Positions 1 through 8,604 of a stretch of 49,322 nucleotides of DNA are shown here, piece after piece (within the stretch, counting starts at the first letter, position 1; each line of letters begins with the position of its first letter). The stretch comes from an uncultured Pirellulaceae bacterium (lineage in GTDB: Bacteria; Planctomycetota; Planctomycetia; Pirellulales; Pirellulaceae). The stretch lies in NCBI GenBank assembly GCA_937928555.1, contig CALFWR010000039.1, positions 1-49,322 of the forward strand. The letters are read 5' to 3'. A model generated the notes under the pieces. The model saw only the letters and a list, made by a program, of their open reading frames with translations, was not told the DNA's origin and made no database searches. Position numbers and translations under genes: made by a program.

Positions 1-23
1 CCACGCCTCGTGAATAATCCGGG
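1..23 (+). mobile_element. Right end of a 187-bp MITE-like element (cut by window edge)
   Basis: The first 23 bases match the conserved right end (CGCCTCGTGAATAATCCGGG) of the dispersed element found repeatedly in this window. The rest of the copy lies outside the window, so the left end and target duplication cannot be checked. It ends 34 bases from the stop codon of the GAPDH gene. Confidence 0.8.
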
Positions 24-57
24 TTAATTTTTGGCTGAATCGTTGCCACTCGTTGCA

Positions 58-1077
58 CTAACCAATCTTTGCGATCAGGTCCGCAGTGCGTGAGCTGTAG
101 CCCCACTCGTTGTCGTACCACGTGACGATCTTGACCATGTTGGCGTCGCCGTCGATGACCTTGGTGAAGTCCGCTGCAAAAATGGAGCTGTGTGGATCGT
201 CGATGATGTCGGTCGAAACCAGTGGATCGGTCGCGTAGAAAAGGACACCCTTCATTGGGCCTTCGGCTGCTGCTTTGATCGCGGCGTTGACTTCGTCGAC
301 AGTGGCTTTTTTGTCCAAGCTGCAAACAAGGTCAACCACCGAACCGGTCGGAACAGGAACTCGCATCGCCATGCCGGTAAGCTTGCCGTTGAGTTCCGGG
401 ATCACGATGCCAACCGCTTCGGCGGCACCGGTTGTGGTCGGGATAATGTTTGCGGCCGCGGCGCGAGCACGATACGGATCGCTGTGAGGCAGATCAAGGA
501 TGCTCTGGTCGTTGGTGTAAGCGTGGATCGTCGTCATCAGCCCCGAGTTGATACCGAACGTATCGTTGAGGACTTTGGCGACGGGAGCCAGGCAGTTCGT
601 GGTGCAGCTCGCGTTGGAGATGCATTTCATGTCGTCGGTCAGTTTGTCATCGTTGACGCCGATGACACAGGTGAGGTCCGGAGCATCCTTTGCAGGTGCG
701 CTGATGACGACCTTGCGGGCACCCGCGGTGATGTGCGAATCGTAACCGGGCTTGCCGTCTTTGGCTCGGCCGCGGAAAACGCCGGTGCTTTCGACAACAA
801 CATCGACACCGTGATCGCCCCAGGGAAGCTTTGACGGGTCACGCTCTTCGTAGATGCGGATCTTTTTGCCATCGACAATCAGATTTTCGTCATCAAAGGA
901 AACTTCGCCCGGATAGCGCCCGTGGACGCTGTCATACTTGAGGAGCGTCGCGAGCATTTTGTTGTTCGTCAAGTCGTTGACGGCGACAACTTCGAACTCG
1001 TCGGTTCGTTGCATAAGATTTCGAAAGGTCAATCTTCCGATGCGGCCAAAGCCATTGATTGCTACCTTAATCGCCAC
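58..1077 (-). CDS. gap: Type I glyceraldehyde-3-phosphate dehydrogenase
   Basis: Catalyses the NAD-dependent, phosphorylating oxidation of glyceraldehyde 3-phosphate in cytoplasmic glycolysis/gluconeogenesis. At 339 residues it has the usual family length. The Rossmann fold starts with NGFGRIGR (residues 8-15). Asp35 in the NDL segment is the usual NAD-preferring acidic residue. The active site motif SNASCTTNC puts the catalytic cysteine at about residue 158, and the partner histidine lies in HAYTNDQ at about 185. The ATG is preceded by an AGGAGA ribosome-binding site. It is transcribed divergently from a methyltransferase gene and no partner glycolytic gene is adjacent. Function is near certain; the paralogue designation (gapA or other) cannot be decided here. 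Confidence 0.97.
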   Translation of the reverse strand: MAIKVAINGFGRIGRLTFRNLMQRTDEFEVVAVNDLTNNKMLATLLKYDSVHGRYPGEVSFDDENLIVDGKKIRIYEERDPSKLPWGDHGVDVVVESTGVFRGRAKDGKPGYDSHITAGARKVVISAPAKDAPDLTCVIGVNDDKLTDDMKCISNASCTTNCLAPVAKVLNDTFGINSGLMTTIHAYTNDQSILDLPHSDPYRARAAAANIIPTTTGAAEAVGIVIPELNGKLTGMAMRVPVPTGSVVDLVCSLDKKATVDEVNAAIKAAAEGPMKGVLFYATDPLVSTDIIDDPHSSIFAADFTKVIDGDANMVKIVTWYDNEWGYSSRTADLIAKIG

Positions 1078-1220
1078 GTGATTCTCCTGTGGTTGGTGGT
1101 TGGCGTTGAAAGTCCCTGTGGTGAATGCTCAAACGATATCAGAAACCCATCCCCCGGCAAGTCTGCCCGCGGCCGAGCGGGCTGTGGACTTTGCGGGTAC
1201 GGCAAATACGGAGCTCGCTT

Positions 1221-2003
1221 GTGTCGCAAGGTGAATGGCAACGCCCGGAAGGGGTAACGAAGGGAGCCTGGGATTACATCCGCAGTGGCTCGATTGCCAA
1301 CGGTTACGATGACTTTTTGTTGGGCGATCGACTTGCCGAGTTGGACCGGTGCGTGGTGCAGCAGTGGTTGGGTGATCTTGAGCACCAGCGGGTGGCTGAG
1401 TTCGGTTGCGGAACGGGAAGGACATTGCTGCCGTTGGCCCTAGCCGGTCACCGCGTCGTTGGGGTGGATCTTTCGCGGCAGATGTTGCAACGGTTTGCCG
1501 ACAAAGCCAACCAGGCGGGCGTGTTTGACCGCTGCGTCCTTGTCCGGGCGAACCTGACGGAACTTGGCGGGATCGGCGACGGGACGCTTGATCATGCGGT
1601 CTGCCTGTTCAGCACGTTGGGGATGATTCAGGGGCGGGCGAATCGAATTCGTTTTCTGCGTCACGCGTGGCGGACGCTGCGGCCCGGTGGGTACTTTATC
1701 GTTCACGCGCACAGTTCGTTGTTTCAAATTCGACAACGCGGCGGGTTGAAATGGGCGCTCAAAAGTTTGCTTTCGAAAGCCGAATTCGGCGACCGCTACG
1801 CAGAGTATCGTGGCATCCGGGACTTCTTCATTCACAGCTACCGGCGTCGCGAGTTGGAGCGTGAATGGACCGCGGCAGGTTTTCAATGTGTCCAGTGGAA
1901 CGAGATATTGCGATCTGCAAACGGGCTGGCGTTGCGACAGGCCGAAGGCAGCTTTACCAGTGGCCTTGGGGCGGTGGGCTGGATTGCGGTGCTGCAGAAG
2001 TAA
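1221..2003 (+). CDS. Class I SAM-dependent methyltransferase
   Basis: A 260-residue Rossmann-fold methyltransferase of unknown substrate. The SAM-binding motif I, EFGCGTGR, is at about residues 60-67. A motif II-like acidic strand end follows (VVGVDLSRQML), and a later segment LRPGGYFIVHAH is typical of the post-motif region in Methyltransf_11/25-type enzymes. I chose the GTG at 1221 because GGAG sits 7 bases upstream; an in-frame ATG at 1125 has no such signal and would add a non-conserved-looking basic leader. It is divergent from gap. The neighbouring gene gives no clue to substrate. Confidence 0.85.
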   Translation: MSQGEWQRPEGVTKGAWDYIRSGSIANGYDDFLLGDRLAELDRCVVQQWLGDLEHQRVAEFGCGTGRTLLPLALAGHRVVGVDLSRQMLQRFADKANQAGVFDRCVLVRANLTELGGIGDGTLDHAVCLFSTLGMIQGRANRIRFLRHAWRTLRPGGYFIVHAHSSLFQIRQRGGLKWALKSLLSKAEFGDRYAEYRGIRDFFIHSYRRRELEREWTAAGFQCVQWNEILRSANGLALRQAEGSFTSGLGAVGWIAVLQK

Positions 2004-2173
2004 CTTTTTTTGTTTTCGCACTGAGTGGTTACGCCGCGAAAATGTGGCCCAAAGTGAACTTTGCCGCTGCGCGAACGTATATTCACATCCCGTGTCTTTC
2101 CCGGCGAAGACTTTCGCCTAGAATTCAGCTCTTGCGAGTTCGTCGCCAAACCTTTTCTCCGTCCAGGTATTCA

Positions 2174-2917
2174 ATGACCCGATTTCAGGATCTGTGCAAT
2201 GAGCACTTCATCAATCTGAACCTGACCACCGAGACCCAGCTTCCGCAGCAACGCGAGTCGGTGCTGCACTTTTTTGAGCAGCTTCGTAAGCGCTACCCGA
2301 CGATGCGAAATTTCTACAGTCGCGATGTCGGTGACTTTGTGCTCGAAGAAGACAAAGACGGTGGCAAGTACCGCTGGGTCACACTGGACTCCAAACGGCT
2401 TGGCAGTGGGTCGATGAATCCCGAATCGCCCGACGCCGCGACCGAGCAGCACCTTGCGATCCTTGACGCGATCCCGCACCAGCTTTCGGTAAGCCCGCTG
2501 GATTGCGAAACGATCAATTTGACTTACGGTTTTGAGTTTGCCTATTCTGGAAACCAATACAAACTCTTGGCCGACGCGTTGGGACTGGGGACCGCGTTCG
2601 AGAAAGCCCTCGACATCCCCGGCAGTGAGCTGGTTTGTCTTGACCCGGTGATGCAGTTGTCGCTTGAACCGGAATGTCGCGTCCAGTGCCGGCTGAGTTT
2701 TGAGCCGCGGACGACGGCGTACCAGATTCGCACCAAAGAGTTTTCCGAGGAGAACCTGTCGGTGTTCTTTACGATCCGGCGCTACGGCAGCATCGACGCC
2801 GGCGAGACCTATGTGTCGACGTTTCAGGATCTGATTCGGCGTGGCAATGAGTTGATCGAAAGTTATCTTGTCGAAAGCGTGCTGCGGCCACTGCAAACGG
2901 CGATTCTGATCAACTGA
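2174..2917 (+). CDS. Conserved-type hypothetical protein
   Basis: A 247-residue soluble protein that I do not recognise. It has no signal peptide, membrane segment or cysteine motif. Composition is ordinary for a folded cytoplasmic protein, with acidic and aromatic residues spread evenly (for example RKRYPTMRNFYSRDVGDF near residues 37-54). The ATG at 2174 was chosen because the frame upstream overlaps the methyltransferase gene in another frame. It lies about 170 bases downstream of the methyltransferase on the same strand, so co-transcription is possible but not shown. A mobile repeat follows about 36 bases after the stop. Confidence 0.7.
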   Translation: MTRFQDLCNEHFINLNLTTETQLPQQRESVLHFFEQLRKRYPTMRNFYSRDVGDFVLEEDKDGGKYRWVTLDSKRLGSGSMNPESPDAATEQHLAILDAIPHQLSVSPLDCETINLTYGFEFAYSGNQYKLLADALGLGTAFEKALDIPGSELVCLDPVMQLSLEPECRVQCRLSFEPRTTAYQIRTKEFSEENLSVFFTIRRYGSIDAGETYVSTFQDLIRRGNELIESYLVESVLRPLQTAILIN

Positions 2918-2953
2918 ACTCTGGTATTGCGCAAGCGTGCGGGCGACGGTAAG

Positions 2954-3140
2954 CCCGAATTATTCACGACGACGGGCGTTGATTCTACGTCTGGCCAACA
3001 AGAGCAAGGGAAAAGCTGAAATTCAACAAGAAATGTAAATCATGCAGTGGATGAAAACCACGGCGATCGTTTCATCGCATCAGAGACGCGGATCACTGTC
3101 TCAACTGATTCTGACGCCCACGACTCGTGAGTAATCCGGG
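2954..3140 (+). mobile_element. 187-bp MITE-like element, type I core
   Basis: Full-length copy in forward orientation. The left end has one change (CCCGAATTATT) and the right end reads GTAATCCGGG. The core contains the conserved segment GCGATCGTTTCATCGC, which can form a small hairpin. Flanking pentamers GTAAG and ATCAG match at three of five positions, so the target duplication is degraded. It has no open frame of its own. Confidence 0.85.
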
Positions 3141-3162
3141 ATCAGGCAAACGGATATTCGAT

Positions 3163-5628
3163 CTACTCCAGGTATTCTTCTATCGATGCTGCTGGCCAAT
3201 AAAACGATCTGTCATCGCTGGTCGATTCGTCTCCGCCGTTATCAATCCCGTCAAGTCCAGCGGAGTAAAGTTGGAAACGTTCGGCGGATTGCCTGTAGAT
3301 CAACGGTTCGCTAGAAAACGGGTCTAGGGTATCAATCCCCAACTGCTCCAGAGATTCGGGAAACGATGCATGTTCCTGACGGTGCAGCAGCAATTCCAGG
3401 GCAATCTGACGAAGCTTGGCTAGCAGGGCAAAAATTACGTGCAATCGTAATTCGCTATGATCGAAACTGGAAAGAGTGTTTACGATTTGTTGTGATCGGT
3501 TGGCTGGAAAGTCAAACAATTCACTCGCGTGTTCATGAAATTGCCATTCCTCTTTCTGATTGGCCAAAGCAATTTTTAACAGCTCATCATGCCGTGACTC
3601 GCGCAACACTTTTTCGCGCAATTGGCGAAACCGATCGAATCGCTGCTTGCACGCTGTGATGTACAGATTCCAGTCAATCACTTGCGGGTGAACAGCGATC
3701 AGGCTGGCCATTGGTTTTTGTCCAAGCAGCAGATAATTGCTCTCCGAAACAGCACTCGACATGTTACCTCTGCTTTGCAGCATTTCCTGTGCAAACCGGG
3801 CGGCGTCATCGGTTGCCGAATCATGTTTCGACGGCTTTAAACGGCTGGCGATTTTTCTGATTTCACCAATCGTGGCTTTGTCGAGTTCATTGACCTCGGC
3901 AATGTGAATCAGAACGCCCATCGCTCGCGCCTGAATTCGCTGCCTTATGAAAACTTCCGAAAGTCGGCCGTGAGGAATCGTGTTCGCAAACCTAGAAATC
4001 GAACCGAGGTTATGCAGTGCTGCGGACAGATCATTTTTTGCGACCGCAAATCTTGTGTCTGCAAACAACATGTTGGCAGCAAAGTTCAAGATGTCGTAGG
4101 AAAAGAAATAACCGCCGGTTGAGACGGGGAAGAAAATTTCGTTGCGAGCCGCAACGATCTCCCGCAATTCACCGAACACGGCTTGCTTCTCACGGCAGAA
4201 TCTCGCCGCCAACGGCATTGAAAATTTATCCCATGGAGCGTCTATTGTTCGAGATTCAAACTCGGATACGTCGATCCGGTCCACATCGAAATCAATGTCT
4301 TCGAAATCGCTCTCGAAGATTATCGTTTTAGCGATGTCCGGATCGGTGCGATTGGCAAATAACCAGCCGGCAAACGTTTCATCGGGAAGCAAAGCGATTT
4401 GCTCTGGCGTGAAACCCATCAGGCGCCGGTTTTCCCCCGCTGCTTCAGGCGCATCGAAAAACTCCAACTTTGTCAGCGATGCAATTTGATACAGCAAGTC
4501 CTGTTCTTTTGGCACAAGATCCCGTCCAAGACAGTTAAGCCATTGATCCAGAGTTTGCGGACCGTGTTCTGCCTGAACCCGTTTGATGGCCTCAGAGCCA
4601 TAGGCATTTTCGAGCTCCTTCATGATCACCGGCGAGTCATCAAAGTGAGCCAGCGATCGCTCCGGGGCGCGCGTCACAAAGTTGCTGACAAACCAAAATG
4701 CGAGAAACCCCCACAATCCAATCGACACGATCGAAAACGAACCCAGCGCAATTCGCCGCACACTTCCAAAAGCAACTGAGGTTTGACACTCAGCGCGTTT
4801 CCCAAAACAGGTTCTCACCGCTCCGATCCATGCCAGGTACAGCATCGCCGCCATCGAGAAAGCAGCGATTTTCGTAAAGTAACCATCACGCGCATCGTAT
4901 TCGCTCCGCTCCAGCCCGACGAAGCAAAAGACAATCCAAGCGACGGCAAACATAATCACCCATACTCCTGCGGCAACAAGGACAAAGTACCGTGTTCGGA
5001 TCAGCCACCGTGTCAGCGGCAGGGCGATCAACGGCAGGACGATCAAACAGACCCCCAATTCTGCTGGTGGATCCATAATCGCATTCCAGTTTGGTGGAAA
5101 CGGGAGCGATTGTGATTGCGTGATTACCGCGACAAACATTCCAGCGAGCGTCAACCAGGCCAGGATCGAGCCGATGGAAAACTGCGAACGGCCTTCGGAC
5201 GTACCCGGAAAAACTGTTGGCTCCGTCCGCCGAATTCGCCACCAAACGAAAAGGCCTACGAGAAAACTTGCAATCAGCCATGCAAACAAAAAAGTAATTT
5301 TCCGGTCAGTTGCGTCCAGATTGGGACGAAACCAGCACCACTGCGCCAGAGCAAATAAAATCAGGACGATCGCCGCCAGGAAAGCCGTCAAACGATTGAC
5401 ACGCACTTTGCCCAGGACGATCCGGTCGGCAAAAGTTACCGCACACGCGAGGAAGTACGCCCCAACAACGAGCACGACCTGGACAAGAAGCTCTGTCAAC
5501 GCGACTTGCGTTGGCTTTCCAAAAGGCTCCGCCAATTCGGGACAAAGCCAGTACAGAATTGCTAAAGGCCCAGCGACACAACAAATCACCAATGCCACAG
5601 AAAGAGAATGTTTCCTGACTCGTTGCAT
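3163..5628 (-). CDS. Polytopic membrane protein with large C-terminal domain, function unknown
   Basis: An 821-residue protein. The N-terminal part (about residues 1-345) has roughly nine hydrophobic segments, including YFVLVAAGVWVIMFAVAWIV. A long, mostly hydrophilic helical domain follows to the end. The C-terminus carries a DPFSSEPLIYR...LYSAGLDGIDNGG stretch, a pattern I associate with many planctomycete secreted or membrane proteins and with pseudopilin C-termini. The start at 5628 avoids overlap with the upstream gene, which ends 31 bases away; a further in-frame ATG at 5721 would overlap it by about 60 bases. It probably forms a unit with the upstream gene. Function is not inferable. 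Confidence 0.8.
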   Translation of the reverse strand: MQRVRKHSLSVALVICCVAGPLAILYWLCPELAEPFGKPTQVALTELLVQVVLVVGAYFLACAVTFADRIVLGKVRVNRLTAFLAAIVLILFALAQWCWFRPNLDATDRKITFLFAWLIASFLVGLFVWWRIRRTEPTVFPGTSEGRSQFSIGSILAWLTLAGMFVAVITQSQSLPFPPNWNAIMDPPAELGVCLIVLPLIALPLTRWLIRTRYFVLVAAGVWVIMFAVAWIVFCFVGLERSEYDARDGYFTKIAAFSMAAMLYLAWIGAVRTCFGKRAECQTSVAFGSVRRIALGSFSIVSIGLWGFLAFWFVSNFVTRAPERSLAHFDDSPVIMKELENAYGSEAIKRVQAEHGPQTLDQWLNCLGRDLVPKEQDLLYQIASLTKLEFFDAPEAAGENRRLMGFTPEQIALLPDETFAGWLFANRTDPDIAKTIIFESDFEDIDFDVDRIDVSEFESRTIDAPWDKFSMPLAARFCREKQAVFGELREIVAARNEIFFPVSTGGYFFSYDILNFAANMLFADTRFAVAKNDLSAALHNLGSISRFANTIPHGRLSEVFIRQRIQARAMGVLIHIAEVNELDKATIGEIRKIASRLKPSKHDSATDDAARFAQEMLQSRGNMSSAVSESNYLLLGQKPMASLIAVHPQVIDWNLYITACKQRFDRFRQLREKVLRESRHDELLKIALANQKEEWQFHEHASELFDFPANRSQQIVNTLSSFDHSELRLHVIFALLAKLRQIALELLLHRQEHASFPESLEQLGIDTLDPFSSEPLIYRQSAERFQLYSAGLDGIDNGGDESTSDDRSFYWPAASIEEYLE

Positions 5629-5659
5629 ATTTTGCCCAGCAGAGATCTGATCCACTGAA

Positions 5660-6268
5660 TCAGATGCGGTCACGAGATTGCGCCAGCAGCTCCAACTGAC
5701 GTGGCGACGGCGCGTGGCCAAGCTTCATCGTCATGCGAAAGTCATCGGCCAGAAAACGCCTAGGCAAGGGGAATCCGTTTCGCTTGAGAGTGTACTCAAT
5801 TCGCTGCACTTTCTGACTCCAGAACATTCCCGCCAGATCGCAGATCAGCGGCCTTAAGCGACCGTTGTCCGATTTAAGTTCGACCGAATCCCCGATTTCG
5901 AAACCATCGGTGGAAATCTCGCGCCACAAAATCGGCAGCCCGCGAAATTGCTTTTGCCCGTAAGTGAACTCGCAGTAGCCAATGTTGCCCAGCACCGAAT
6001 CGTCGCAGTCGATCTTTCGAAAAATGCGTTTTGATGGCAGCAGCGAGAGGGCGACCTTGAGATCTTGCGGGTGGATCCAGTCGGTTCCTTCTTCGGGCCA
6101 CAGGCAGATGCCATGTTGCGGCAAGTGAGAAATGGATTTCTGTCCAAAACCGACTTGCCTGCTGACCCACTGCGACGGCTGGATATCGCCGGGCGAATCC
6201 CAGTCCAGGCCGTCGATGTGCAACGGCGGATTGGCAGCGACGTCTTCCACAAAATCATTGTCGATCAT
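5660..6268 (-). CDS. Hypothetical protein, 202 residues
   Basis: A soluble-looking protein with many Trp, Asp and Gly residues and no signal peptide or membrane segment. I do not recognise the family. A good ribosome-binding site (GAGGTG, 4 bases before the ATG) supports the start. The gene lies immediately upstream of the polytopic membrane protein on the same strand, so the two may be co-expressed. It diverges from the disrupted small gene that begins at 6341. Confidence 0.75.
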   Translation of the reverse strand: MIDNDFVEDVAANPPLHIDGLDWDSPGDIQPSQWVSRQVGFGQKSISHLPQHGICLWPEEGTDWIHPQDLKVALSLLPSKRIFRKIDCDDSVLGNIGYCEFTYGQKQFRGLPILWREISTDGFEIGDSVELKSDNGRLRPLICDLAGMFWSQKVQRIEYTLKRNGFPLPRRFLADDFRMTMKLGHAPSPRQLELLAQSRDRI

Positions 6269-6352
6269 GGTTCACCTCGTTCGAGAGCTTCTATTGTACG
6301 CGAAATCAGCTGCAGATCCAAAAAACGCCTGACGAATCAAATGGCAACGAAA

Positions 6353-6378
6353 AAAGCCGAAGCAAATGCTTCGGCTTT
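6353..6378. terminator. Perfect 11-bp hairpin, terminator-like on the minus strand
   Basis: AAAGCCGAAGC, a four-base loop (AAAT) and GCTTCGGCTTT form a perfect stem. On the minus strand it is followed by a run of T. No minus-strand gene lies just upstream, and the hairpin sits inside the presumed coding start of the disrupted gene at 6341. Its role is therefore unclear; it may be a leftover terminator or a coincidence of Ala/Glu codons. Confidence 0.4.
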
Positions 6379-6445
6379 GTTTGAAAGTTTAGGTTTTGCT
6401 TCTGTGCTGGTGGTCGTTCTATGCTGCCAGCGAGACCTGTTTTTG

Positions 6446-6632
6446 CCCGGATTATTCACGAGGCGTGGGCGTCAGAATCAGTTCCGACAGTGATCCGCGT
6501 CTCTGATGCAATGAAACGATCGCTGTGGTTTTCATCTATCGGATGATTCGCGATTCTTGTTGAAATTCAGCTTTTCCCTTGCTCCCGTTGGCCAGACGTA
6601 GAATTAACGCCCGTCGTCGTAAATAATCCGGG
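6446..6632 (-). mobile_element. 187-bp MITE-like element, type I core, inverted
   Basis: Full-length copy in reverse orientation: it opens with CCCGGATTATTCACGAGG and closes with CGTCGTAAATAATCCGGG. The core is closely similar to the copies at 7375, 17537 and 32642. Flanks TTTTG and TTGGT do not form a clean duplication. It lies within what appears to be a small membrane-protein reading frame (6341-6829). Confidence 0.88.
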
Positions 6633-6888
6633 TTGGTGGAGTCTCCGAGTCAGCAGGTAATGATCCTGATGACATCAACTCATGGAACTTCGACAGGCAA
6701 AGGTATTATGGACGGGTTGAAGCTAATCAAGAGCACCGGAAAACAATTCACGCTACCTTGATACTTGCTCCGATCGTGTTTGTCATTTTTGCATTGCTTG
6801 ATCGTTCGATCCATCGGTCGCCCAGGTAGATCGCGATTTCGCAATTCGCAATTCGCAATTTCGCAACTCATTATCTGACTGAACTGAC

Positions 6889-7440
6889 ATGTTTTGGCTA
6901 TCATCCATTTCTTCTGTCGCAATTGCCGGGTTCGTCCTTCGATTGCTGCACGTTTCTGAGTTGGCTAAATCAACGTTTTACATTTTCCTTTCGATAACGC
7001 TGCTGCTTTTCAATCTTGCCATCGCAACAGTTCTGGCCTGTTTTTGGAACGACGGGCAACCTTGGACAAAACCAAAAATGCTTCTTGGGTTGGTTGCAGT
7101 TACTTTGGGTTTGGCGTTGCTTGTTCGCCTGCTTTGCCCAGTCAAGCTGCGAAATCTGACGAATCACAAAGCCATACTCAAAACTTATTCGGTAATTCTG
7201 TTTTCTTGCGGATTGATAGCGGGGCTGATATTTGGATCGCCGGTATTCACTGGATTTTACACATTTCAGTCAGATCGATGGGCTGACATCGGGGCTGCAG
7301 TTGCGATTGTTGAGATTACGTCATTGTATACGCTTGTCCTCGCACTGGTGCTTTCAATTGGGGCATCTGTGGACCCCGGATTATTCGCGACGACGGGCGT
7401 TGATTCTATGTCTGGCCAACAGGAGCAGGGGAAAAGCTGA
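6889..7440 (+). CDS. Small polytopic membrane protein with element-derived C-terminus
   Basis: A 183-residue hydrophobic protein with about five membrane segments (for example STFYIFLSITLLLFNLAIAT and VILFSCGLIAGLIFG). Family not recognised. The last 21 codons (from 7375) are read from the left end of a 187-bp mobile element and give PGLFATTGVDS and then a stop. Removing the element and one copy of the 5-bp target duplication joins codon 162 to EQKTKPDASE and a TGA at 7597-7599. That is a more natural hydrophilic tail, so the present end is probably acquired. No convincing ribosome-binding site is visible before the ATG. Confidence 0.65.
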   Translation: MFWLSSISSVAIAGFVLRLLHVSELAKSTFYIFLSITLLLFNLAIATVLACFWNDGQPWTKPKMLLGLVAVTLGLALLVRLLCPVKLRNLTNHKAILKTYSVILFSCGLIAGLIFGSPVFTGFYTFQSDRWADIGAAVAIVEITSLYTLVLALVLSIGASVDPGLFATTGVDSMSGQQEQGKS

Positions 7441-7561
7441 ATTTCAACAAGAAATGCGAATCATCCGGTAGATGAAAACCACAGCGATCGTTTCATCGCA
7501 TCAATGTCGTAGATCACTGTCTCAACTGATTCTGACGCCCACGTCTCGTGAATAATCCGGG
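7375..7561 (+). mobile_element. 187-bp MITE-like element inserted in a 3' coding end
   Basis: Full-length forward copy with both conserved ends. The flanking pentamers TGGAC (7370-7374) and TTGAC (7562-7566) match at four of five positions, consistent with an aged 5-bp target duplication. The insertion falls on a codon boundary of the membrane-protein gene starting at 6889 and supplies its current last 21 codons and stop. Confidence 0.9.
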
Positions 7562-7732
7562 TTGACGAACAGAAAACCAAACCGGACGCGAGCGAATGAC
7601 AATGGGTTGAATGCGGGACCCCGGTTGTGATGTCGTTGATGGTTTGATGCGACTGGCGAAAACCGATAGTACGAGTTTGGGGCCAGGTCACGCAACAATA
7701 GATCTGCATCCCGAGACGGCATTTGCAATTGG

Positions 7733-8170
7733 CTACCAGAAGTTCTGCCACGAGCAGGGCGGTTGCTGAGGCAGTGTTGCGGGCGAATCGGACATTCGTG
7801 ACTCAAGTATTTTTTGTTCGTCAAGGATCGAGTCAAGCAAGTTTTTGTACTCGGGACGTTGGAGAAGATCGGGATTTTGTTTCGCTTTGGACGCGAAATG
7901 CGACCTGACCGCAGAAAGGCTGCGATGAGCGAGGCTGACCAGTTTGTCGATTTCGTCCAGAGCCACTTCTTCGTCCTCGCTTAAAGTGGACCAAAGCCCG
8001 GGTCGACCGAACATGATTACCATCGAAGCGGCAGCACGGATCTGGTGTGGATACTTGTCGATTGCCAGTCGGAGTGTGCCTTCCACGAGTTGGCAGGTTT
8101 TTCGCCATGCATCGGAGTTGTGGATCCAGGCCGCCGCCTGCTCGTTTTCCCATGGCAAGCCCGCATTCAT
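7733..8170 (-). CDS. Hypothetical protein, last gene of the cytochrome unit
   Basis: A 145-residue helical, Ala/Leu/Glu-rich protein without signal peptide or cysteine motif. Start chosen at 8170, where ATGA overlaps the stop codon of the preceding gene and a purine-rich GGGGGAAG lies upstream; an ATG 18 bases earlier is less likely. Both this and the preceding gene end in a short Trp-Gln/Gly-Lys/Asn-Phe-Trp-like tail (WQNFW and WGKFWS), hinting that the two are distantly related. Function unknown. The tight coupling suggests it works with the cytochrome-like protein upstream. Confidence 0.65.
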   Translation of the reverse strand: MNAGLPWENEQAAAWIHNSDAWRKTCQLVEGTLRLAIDKYPHQIRAAASMVIMFGRPGLWSTLSEDEEVALDEIDKLVSLAHRSLSAVRSHFASKAKQNPDLLQRPEYKNLLDSILDEQKILESRMSDSPATLPQQPPCSWQNFW

Positions 8171-8601
8171 GACCAGAACTTCCCCCATGCTGGTGGAGCC
8201 AGCTTGTTTTTGAGATTGGACATGCCCAGTCGGCGACGGAGGTGCTCAAGTTCGAGTTGGATTTCCTGTTTTTGCATTCGGTTGGCGCGGTGATCCTGCA
8301 TCGTCATCGGTTTCCCGGAAGTATCAGTGGATTTGTTACCAAGTTCTGCGGTCCGGCGAGCGACTGTGCGAAGAACACTTTTTTGTTGTTCGGGCCAAAC
8401 CCCGTCGCGACCCAGTAGCAGGCTAAAGGCCAACATAAGCCGCGTGATTTCTTCGCTACGTGCCAATTCGGGGCGATCGACGGCGTCTTCGATCATCAAC
8501 GGTAGAGCGGTCTTGTCCATCAACTCATGGAACCATTGTTGTGCTTTGGGGTGCGCCCAGGGAGACCACGTTTTTTCGTTCGTGGATTTTTCCCTGTTCA
8601 T
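8167..8601 (-). CDS. Hypothetical protein, middle gene of the cytochrome unit
   Basis: A 144-residue predicted soluble, mainly helical protein that I do not recognise. It lacks cysteines and membrane segments. It begins 3 bases after the stop of the class II cytochrome-like gene and overlaps the next gene by four bases (ATGA), so the three are almost certainly one transcript. A heptad-like stretch (QKQEIQLELEHLRRRLG) near the C-terminus could form a short coiled coil. Confidence 0.65.
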   Translation of the reverse strand: MNREKSTNEKTWSPWAHPKAQQWFHELMDKTALPLMIEDAVDRPELARSEEITRLMLAFSLLLGRDGVWPEQQKSVLRTVARRTAELGNKSTDTSGKPMTMQDHRANRMQKQEIQLELEHLRRRLGMSNLKNKLAPPAWGKFWS

Positions 8602-8604
8602 TAC

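Larger units (their letters stand above)
6341..6829 (+). pseudogene. Small membrane-protein gene apparently split by a MITE-like element
   Basis: The frame starting at ATG 6341 gives 35 codons that end exactly where the 187-bp element begins (6446). It includes a hydrophobic stretch, LGFASVLVVVLCCQRDLF. After the element (6446-6632) plus five bases, the frame resumes in register at 6638 and runs 63 codons to TAG 6827-6829. That part contains DPDDINSWNFDRQRYYGRVE and a membrane segment, LILAPIVFVIFALL. Removing 187+5 bases gives one open frame of about 98 codons. The downstream part alone has no usable start before its membrane segment. The flanking pentamers (TTTTG and TTGGT) match poorly, and no clear ribosome-binding site precedes 6341, so the reconstruction is an inference. 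Confidence 0.5.

Noticed and set aside
190-834. Long plus-strand frame opposite the GAPDH gene
   Set aside because: Antisense shadow of a strongly conserved gene, caused by codon bias.
7461-7751. Reading frame containing RIIHETWASESV and MKRSLWFS, repeated in several places (also 17605, 32364)
   Set aside because: These are translations of the mobile-element sequence on one strand; the same peptide reappears wherever a copy occurs. Not a protein family.
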